From Streptomyces chrestomyceticus JCM 4735 (GTDB taxonomy: Bacteria > Actinomycetota > Actinomycetes > Streptomycetales > Streptomycetaceae): a DNA stretch of 64,000 bases. Position numbers and translations under genes: made by a program. The notes below the pieces were generated by a model. That model saw nothing but the letters and a program-made list of their open reading frames with translations, ran no database searches and had not been told where the DNA came from. The stretch lies in assembly GCF_003865135.1 (NCBI RefSeq), contig NZ_BHZC01000001.1:682001-746000 (forward strand). Direction: 5' to 3'. This document shows positions 58,829-64,000 of this stretch, piece by piece; within the stretch, counting starts at the first letter, position 1, and each line of letters starts with the position of its first letter.

Positions 58829-61744
58829 TCATCGGTGCGGGCCGGCCGCGCTGAGCAGTCTCCGTACGGCGGGTGCCTCCGGGGAGCCCAGCGTCTCGTA
58901 CGTCTCCAGGGCTTCCTGCCAGCAGGCCTGGGCCCGGTCGGCGTGCCCGGTCTGCCGGAGGGCGTGGCCGAGGACGGTGAGGGTGTTGGCGCGGGCCCAG
59001 CGGCCGTTGGGGCCGTGCAGGATGGCGAGGGCCTCCTCGGCCCGCCCCGCGGCCTGCGCCGGCCGGTCCGCGGCGAGATGGGCCTCTGCCATCCGCCAGT
59101 ACGTCATCGCCTCCCACAGGCACTGCCTGCTGTCCTGGTAGATGACCGCGGCATGTTCGAGTTGCCGCAGGGCGTCCTCCGGGCGCCCGGCCTGCATCAG
59201 GGCCACACCGAGTTCGTAGTGGCCGCCGGCCAGCTTCATCGTCGCGCCGATCTGCCGGTAGAGGGCCAGGCACTGCTCGGCCAGTTCCACTCCCTCGGCG
59301 ATGCGGCCGGTGTCCTGGTAGGTACGGGCGAGGTTGCCCAGCGCACTGGCCGCACTGTTGTGGTTCCCGTAGCTGCGATAGGCGGCGAGTGCCTGCTTCA
59401 GGAGTGACTCCGCGTCTTCGTGACGGCCCTGCAGGCTCGCGATGATGCCGCTTTCGTTGAGCGCGTTGGAGGACAGGACGGGATCTGCGCACCGGTGCCT
59501 GAGTGCCATCGCGGCCTGCGCCTGCGAGTCCGCCTCCGCGAGCCGGCCGGCCATGACGTCCATGTGGATCATGAGCAGGCGCAGCCGCCCCTCGGCGTGG
59601 GCGTCCTGCGCTTCCAGTGCGGCCGTCAGCAGGCAGACGATCGTCTGCTCGTACTGGCGGGCGCCCGTACCCGAATCGGCCAGGTCCCGGGTCACCAGCA
59701 AGAGATCCGCCGCGCGACGCAGCAGAGGTGTGCCGGTCGAGCCGCGGGCGCACGCCAGCAGGTTCCCGGCCTCCGTGTACAGCCACTCCAGGGCGCCTTT
59801 GCGGTCGTCGAAGACCGTGCCGGGGTACCGGGTGGGCTCAAGGTGGTCCAGAAGGGGGTCTCCGGGCCGGTTCATCGTGTACACGCGGGCGGCCGCGGCC
59901 AGGTAGTGGTCCAGCAGCCGTGAGCGCGCCGCTGCGTGCTGCTGCGGGGGTTCGTCACGGTCGGCGCGGGCGCGGGCGTAGAGGCGCAGGAGGTCGTGGT
60001 AGCGGTAGCGGTCCGGCGCGGGGGATTCCAGCAGCGAGGTGTCCACCAGGGATTCCAGCGTCTGCCTGGCCTCTTCGGTGCCCAGGCCGAGTACGGCCGC
60101 GGCGGCGCCCAGGCAGATGTCCGGCCCGCACGGCAGCGCCACCAGCCGGAAAGCACGGGCCTGCCGGGCGGAGAGCTGGCCGTAGCCCAGCTCGAAGGTG
60201 GCCGTGATGCCGAGATCCCCGGCCCGGAGTTCGTCCAGGCGGCGGTGTTCGTCGGCCAGTTTGCGCATCAGGTCGGCGGTGGTCCAGGCGCGGCGTGCCA
60301 CCAGGCGGGCGGCGGCGATCCGGACGGCCAGCGGCAGACAGTCGCACACCGCCACCACCTGCCGGGCGTCCGCGCCTGCTTCGCCGGTGATGCGGGTGAA
60401 CAGGGCAAGGGCCTCCGGGGGCCGCATGACGTCCAGGGCCACCACATGGGCGCCCGTCAGGTGGGTCAGCCGGTGGCGGCTGGTGACCAGCACAGCACAG
60501 CCGTCCGTGCCCGGCAGCAGGGGACGGACCTGGGCGGCGTCACGGGCGTTGTCCAGCAGGACCAGGACGCGGCGGCCGTCGAGTACGGACCGGTAGAGCG
60601 CGGAGCGCGCGCCCGCCCCCTCGGGAACGGCGCAGTCCGGTACCCCCAGCGCCCGCAGGAAAGCCCCCAGTACGGTCTCCGGCTCGACCGGGCACGGCCC
60701 GCAGCCTCGAAGGTCGACGTAGAGCTGCCCGTCCGGGAACAACGGCCGGACCGCGTGCGCGACATGCACCGCCAAGGCGGACTTTCCGACGCCGCCGATC
60801 CCCCCGACCGCGCACACGGCCGGGCCGCCGCCCTCGCCCGCGCCGAGGTGTGCGATCAGCTCTTCGACCAGCGCGGACCGCCCGGTGAAGTCCCGGGTGT
60901 CGCGGGGAAGCTGAGCCGGACGGCCCCGAGCCGCGCCACCACCGGCCTGGTCTCGGCGCCCCCCTTCGGGAGCGGGCGGGCGGGGGCCGGCCCGCGTGAT
61001 GCGTCGGCGCAGTTCGCTCAGTTCGAGGGAGGGGGCGACGCCCCGTTCCAGGGCGAGCAGACGCCGGGTGTCGGCGTAGGCGGCCAGAGCCTCGGCCTGC
61101 CGGTTTCCGCTGTGGAGCGCGAGCCTCAGGAGTTCCTGCACGCGCTCGCGCAACGGATGCCCGGCTGCCAGCGTCGTCAGTTCGGCCACCACCTCCGCGT
61201 GCCGTCCGGCCTCCAAATCGAGGGCGAGGCGGTCCTCCACCAGTCCGAGGTGGCGCTCTTCCAGACGGGCGCGCCAGGTCGCGGCGTACGGGCCCGGCAC
61301 ACCGGCCAGCGGCTCACCGGTCCACAACTCCAGGGCCTGAGCCAGCAGTTCGTGGGCGCGGTTCGGGTCACCGGAGTGGCGTGCCTGCCCGGCCTCGGCC
61401 GCGAGCTGTTCGGCACGTGCCAGGTCCAGCCCGCCCTCACCGACGCGCAACGCATAGCCGTCCGGCTCGCTCACCAGCATGCCGGCGTCCGGGCCCAGGG
61501 CCTCGCCCAGCCGGCGGACATATGCTCGCAGGGCGCCCGCCGCGTCCGGTGGCGGGTTCTTCCCCCACAGGGCATGGATCAGCTCCGCCACCGAAGTGCC
61601 ACGCCCGTCCCGTATCAGCAGAGCGGCGAGCAACGCCCGCTGCGGCGGCGAACCGGCATCGAGCCGCTGTTCCCCGCGCCGGATTCCCACCGGTCCCAGC
61701 ACCGTGAACCACACGTGCCGCCCGTCCCCCGCAGCGCCGGCCAT
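58829..61744 (-). CDS. SARP/AfsR-type transcriptional activator with NB-ARC and TPR
   Basis: 971 residues from ATG 61744. OmpR-like DNA-binding domain (VLGPVGIRRGEQRLDAGSPPQRALLAALLIRDGRGTSVAELIHALWG, residues about 12-95). Bacterial transcriptional activation domain to about 245 (GGLDLARAEQLAAEAGQARHSGDPNRAHELLAQALELWTGEPLAGVPG). NB-ARC with P-loop GGIGGVGKSALAVHVAH at about 315, VLVLLDNARDAAQVRPLLPG and CAVLVTSRHRL. From about 640 a set of TPR repeats (ALGNLARTYQDTGRIAEGVELAEQCLALY). This is AfsR architecture; AfsR is controlled by Ser/Thr kinases and activates secondary metabolism. A pathway target in this window is not evident. Confidence 0.93.
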   Translation of the reverse strand: MAGAAGDGRHVWFTVLGPVGIRRGEQRLDAGSPPQRALLAALLIRDGRGTSVAELIHALWGKNPPPDAAGALRAYVRRLGEALGPDAGMLVSEPDGYALRVGEGGLDLARAEQLAAEAGQARHSGDPNRAHELLAQALELWTGEPLAGVPGPYAATWRARLEERHLGLVEDRLALDLEAGRHAEVVAELTTLAAGHPLRERVQELLRLALHSGNRQAEALAAYADTRRLLALERGVAPSLELSELRRRITRAGPRPPAPEGGRRDQAGGGAARGRPAQLPRDTRDFTGRSALVEELIAHLGAGEGGGPAVCAVGGIGGVGKSALAVHVAHAVRPLFPDGQLYVDLRGCGPCPVEPETVLGAFLRALGVPDCAVPEGAGARSALYRSVLDGRRVLVLLDNARDAAQVRPLLPGTDGCAVLVTSRHRLTHLTGAHVVALDVMRPPEALALFTRITGEAGADARQVVAVCDCLPLAVRIAAARLVARRAWTTADLMRKLADEHRRLDELRAGDLGITATFELGYGQLSARQARAFRLVALPCGPDICLGAAAAVLGLGTEEARQTLESLVDTSLLESPAPDRYRYHDLLRLYARARADRDEPPQQHAAARSRLLDHYLAAAARVYTMNRPGDPLLDHLEPTRYPGTVFDDRKGALEWLYTEAGNLLACARGSTGTPLLRRAADLLLVTRDLADSGTGARQYEQTIVCLLTAALEAQDAHAEGRLRLLMIHMDVMAGRLAEADSQAQAAMALRHRCADPVLSSNALNESGIIASLQGRHEDAESLLKQALAAYRSYGNHNSAASALGNLARTYQDTGRIAEGVELAEQCLALYRQIGATMKLAGGHYELGVALMQAGRPEDALRQLEHAAVIYQDSRQCLWEAMTYWRMAEAHLAADRPAQAAGRAEEALAILHGPNGRWARANTLTVLGHALRQTGHADRAQACWQEALETYETLGSPEAPAVRRLLSAAGPHR

Positions 61745-62146
61745 GGACGTCTCACATCCCGCATTCGGTGCCTGACTTTGCAGTCTTCCACGTATACGAC
61801 CGGAAATCCACGGCAGGACAGTTGATGCATCCGGAGCGTGCGGAACGTGCCGAAGCTTTCGGGAAGGAATGCCACAAGGAATGCCACTGCACTGCGGTCG
61901 GACGCCGAATGCGGGGAGGAGCAGGAGAAGAATTGTTTCAGACGAGTCATCACCGCGAAACACCGCAAGTCGCCCTGCTCATGGGGCAACCGGCCTCCCG
62001 ATGGGGGTGCCCACTGCGGCTGTTGGGAACATTGAAGTGCCCTTCCCTATCCCTGCATTACCTTAATGCCCCTCCGCATCGACAAGGTATGACAGCGGAC
62101 GTGCTGACCCTGCACCCTTCAGCCGCCCCAGCGCCTGAACCATCGG
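61745..62146. other. Upstream region of SARP gene
   Basis: 402 bp, clearly lower in GC than the surroundings. It must hold the SARP promoter; no clean box pair could be assigned. The SARP frame stays open upstream into this region, but the composition argues against coding. Confidence 0.4.
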
Positions 62147-63298
62147 TCACTCGCAGAGGGCAGTGTGCAGCAACTGCGCGGCGTGGCGGCGCCCCTGCTC
62201 GGCGGGGCCCGGCTGGGCGGTGACGGCGATGGTTGCGGCGCGGCCGTCGTCGGTGGTGGCCGAGTCGGTCGCGTAGCCGAGGTAGTCGCCTTCGTGGCCC
62301 CACATCAGGCCGCCGCAGCTCAGCGGCTGGCTGGACAGGCCCAGCCCGAACCGCGTGCCTTCGGGGTATCCGGCGTCGGCCGGGATCGCCACGGTCGTAC
62401 GCATCTGGGCGAGCTGCGCGGGCTTGAGCAGCCTGCCGCCGAGCAGGGCCCGGAAGAAACGGTTCAGGTCGCTCGGGGTGCTGATCAGAGCGCCGCCGGC
62501 CCAGGCAGCCGACGGGTCCAGTTCGGTGACGTCCAGCAGCGCCACGCCGGGCTTCGGCGAGACGTAGCCGTGCGGGTGGGCGCCCCGGATGCCCTGCTCG
62601 CCCACGGCCGGGACGTACGTGTGCCGCAGCCCGACGCGGTCGATCACCCGGCGAGTGATCTCCTCGCCCAGCGGGCGGCCGGTGACCTGCTCGATGAGCA
62701 GTCCGGCCACCACGTAGTCGGTGTTGCAGTACCGCCAGCCCGTGCCGGGCGGGAACGCCGCCTTGTGCCGCAGTGCGAGGTCGAGCAGCGTGCGGGGCGC
62801 GTAGTAGCGATGACGGTTGGCGAGCAGGTCGCCCAGGTACTGGGTGTAGTCGGGCAGCCCGCTGGTGTGCTGCAGCAACTGGCGCACCGTGATCCGACGG
62901 CCGTCGATGCCGTCGCCGCGCAGCAGCCCCGGCAGGTAGGTCTCGACCGGCGCGTCCAGCGCGACCTTGCCCTCGCCGACGAGTTGCAGGACGACGGTGG
63001 CGGTGAAGGATTTGGCGACGCTCCCGGCCCGGACCTGCCCGTCGACCGGCGCCTTCGCCCCCGTATGCAGGTCCGCGACGCCTGCGGCGGCATCGCGGGT
63101 ACGCCCGTCACGGCCGGTGGCGGCGGCCAGCGCTGCCGGGTAGCCGTCCTCGTGCACCAGCCGGTCCAGCCCGCGCTGCACGGGGCCGGCGGCCCGGGGC
63201 TGCGCGGCGGAGGCGGGCAGGGGGCCTGCCAGGGGTACGGCGGTGGCGGCCAATACGGCCGCCACGATGATCCGACGACGGTGAGAACGCTTCGGCAT
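62147..63298 (-). CDS. Secreted serine hydrolase (beta-lactamase/D-Ala-D-Ala carboxypeptidase family)
   Basis: 383 residues from ATG 63298. Signal peptide MPKRSHRRRIIVAAVLAATA then VPLAGPLPASA with AxA cleavage. Catalytic S-x-x-K as SVAK in VRAGSVAKSFTATVVLQL at about residue 91, Y-x-N as YCN in WRYCNTDYVVAGLLIEQVTG, and the third motif as HEG in MWGHEGDYLGYAT (HxG in this class). IRVRQLLQHTSGLPDY is shared (here ITVRQLLQHTSGLPDY). Serine esterase, DD-carboxypeptidase or D-stereospecific peptidase activity outside the cell. Confidence 0.9.
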   Translation of the reverse strand: MPKRSHRRRIIVAAVLAATAVPLAGPLPASAAQPRAAGPVQRGLDRLVHEDGYPAALAAATGRDGRTRDAAAGVADLHTGAKAPVDGQVRAGSVAKSFTATVVLQLVGEGKVALDAPVETYLPGLLRGDGIDGRRITVRQLLQHTSGLPDYTQYLGDLLANRHRYYAPRTLLDLALRHKAAFPPGTGWRYCNTDYVVAGLLIEQVTGRPLGEEITRRVIDRVGLRHTYVPAVGEQGIRGAHPHGYVSPKPGVALLDVTELDPSAAWAGGALISTPSDLNRFFRALLGGRLLKPAQLAQMRTTVAIPADAGYPEGTRFGLGLSSQPLSCGGLMWGHEGDYLGYATDSATTDDGRAATIAVTAQPGPAEQGRRHAAQLLHTALCE

Positions 63299-63784
63299 GA
63301 TGAGCCTTCCTCGTGTACACGGCTGGGACAGCGGGGTCCAGCCTGCTGACGCGCGAGTCGGGGCACCATCCAGGCAGCCACAGGAGTTCAACTGGGGCTG
63401 GCCAGAGGGAAATCGGCTCACGAGCCGCGTCGCGCGCCCTCGCATGACATGCGGCCCGGCGAGACGTACGGTCTGCGTAAGATCCGCTCGGCATCCGCCT
63501 GGCCGACCTTTGACGGCCAGGCACACCGCGCTCGTGGAGTGGCGGGTGCGGTACGGGCCCCCACGGGTGCGCGGGGCCCGATCCGGGTCCGGGTGCGGCC
63601 CGTAAAGGATTACTCCGAGACGCCGACGCAGGTGTGCAGTCCGCGCCCATGTGCGGGCGCGCCTGCCGCGTCCGCACATGCGTATGCGTTACGAATGCGT
63701 ACGCAAAGTGATCACGCCTGCCCGGCGGTGAAGTCTGCCCTGTCGGCGTCAGGCGGGTTTCCCATGGATCGGGAGAGGTAGTCG
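63299..63784. other. Divergent promoter region, hydrolase / encapsulin
   Basis: 486 bp. Near 63675-63710 two copies of ATGCGTA stand 19 bp apart (CATGCGTATGCGTTACG and GAATGCGTACGCAAAG), the second inside the palindrome GCGTACGC. These are candidate regulatory sites for the encapsulin gene. No gene recognised. Confidence 0.45.
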
Positions 63785-64000
63785 ATGACGGTCGAGACGA
63801 GCCCATCAGCAGGCGCCGGGGCGCAGGACCCGGAGCAGGAGCAGCTCAGCCTCAGTACAGCGGCGGCGCGGAATCTCGCGACCACCACCAAGACCGAACC
63901 CCAGATGCAGGGGATCAGTTCGCGGTGGCTGCTGCGGAAGCTGCCGTGGGTCAATGTTCCCGGCGGTGCCTACCGGGTGAACCGGCGGCTGTCGTTCACC
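63785..64000 (+). CDS. Family 2B encapsulin shell protein, N-terminal part
   Basis: ATG 63785 behind GGGAGAGGTAGTCG; the frame runs off the right edge after 72 codons. [20 protein letters not shown] then [52 protein letters not shown]. The [16 protein letters not shown] ... [30 protein letters not shown] pattern is the N-terminal arm of Streptomyces family 2B encapsulins, which carry an inserted cyclic-nucleotide-binding domain. In that genus the cargo is often a terpene cyclase such as 2-methylisoborneol synthase coded next door, outside this window. Confidence 0.85.
   Translation, partial: MTVETSPSAGAGAQDPEQEQLSLSTAAARNLATTTKTEPQMQGISSRWLLRKLPWVNVPGGAYRVNRRLSFT

Noticed and set aside
59936..61825. 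Plus-strand frame of 629 codons opposite the SARP gene
   Set aside because: No domain pattern; the minus strand encodes a full SARP-NB-ARC-TPR protein.
1..64000. rRNA genes, tRNA genes, CRISPR arrays, intact insertion sequences
   Set aside because: None seen on either strand; only a recombinase tail and plasmid-type relics point to mobility.

Overview
The window is high-GC actinobacterial DNA and almost certainly comes from a Streptomyces chromosome, probably an arm. Evidence seen: strong third-position GC bias in all long frames, GTG starts, AfsR/SARP-, WYL-, MmyB-XRE- and TetR-type regulators, an rsbQ-rsbP-rsbV-like stress cassette, a class III lanthipeptide locus, and the start of a family 2B encapsulin gene at the right edge. 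Many genes are broken or truncated, which fits accessory, recombining DNA better than the conserved core.

Layout. 1-5.1 kb: 5' end of a cytochrome P450, a small B-lectin-like protein, a MarR/VOC divergent pair with a clear operator, and a WYL-regulator/MFS divergent pair. 5.3-8.0 kb: two tiny coupled Cys-containing ORFs, a DUF1360 membrane protein, a lipoprotein and a STAS protein. 8.1-11.6 kb: LysR regulator, D-malate/tartrate-type dehydrogenase and DctA-type symporter, a likely C4-dicarboxylate utilisation unit. 11.6-15.3 kb: a short-chain dehydrogenase, then rsbQ-rsbP-rsbV-like genes joined by ATGA overlaps. 15.4-24.6 kb: a gene graveyard. It holds remnants of a GMC oxidoreductase and its partner, a NucS/DUF5655-like fragment, a STAS remnant, a frameshifted two-domain zeta toxin with a convergent small gene, the membrane tail of a NACHT NTPase, a STAND NTPase fragment, a HEAT-like fragment and a DUF1524 tail, with a large membrane-anchored protein (16.2-18.2 kb) and a DUF2867 protein that look intact.

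24.9-26.2 kb: a tandem duplication of secreted ricin-type lectins. 26.6-27.8 kb: relics of a DUF721 gene and a plasmid-type hypothetical gene. 27.9-37.3 kb: the most interesting part, a class III lanthipeptide locus. It has a LuxR-type regulator, an ArsR-like regulator with one frameshift, the trifunctional synthetase LanKC, two 29-residue precursors each carrying a single S-x2-S-x3-C labionin motif, a hairpin, an FtsX-type permease, an MFS transporter and an ABC ATPase. A 31-codon ORF with a near-ideal ribosome site follows, then CsbD and a small HTH protein. 38.5-42.3 kb: another plasmid-like block (Fic/Doc-like toxin, a family member related to the relic at 27 kb, a split gene, a recombinase tail). 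The lanthipeptide locus therefore sits between two pieces of similar mobile-type DNA.

42.4-55 kb: several regulator/enzyme units: NmrA-like/TetR, MmyB-XRE/SDR, Dabb protein, FAD monooxygenase-RidA-MFS with divergent TetR (a likely detoxification/efflux operon), and SDR-TetR. 55.8-58.6 kb: a two-gene NACHT NTPase system with a multi-pass membrane C-terminus. 58.8-64 kb: a SARP/AfsR-like regulator, a secreted serine hydrolase and the 5' end of the encapsulin shell gene. No rRNA, tRNA or CRISPR array was seen. All family calls are from reading the sequence; no database search was run.
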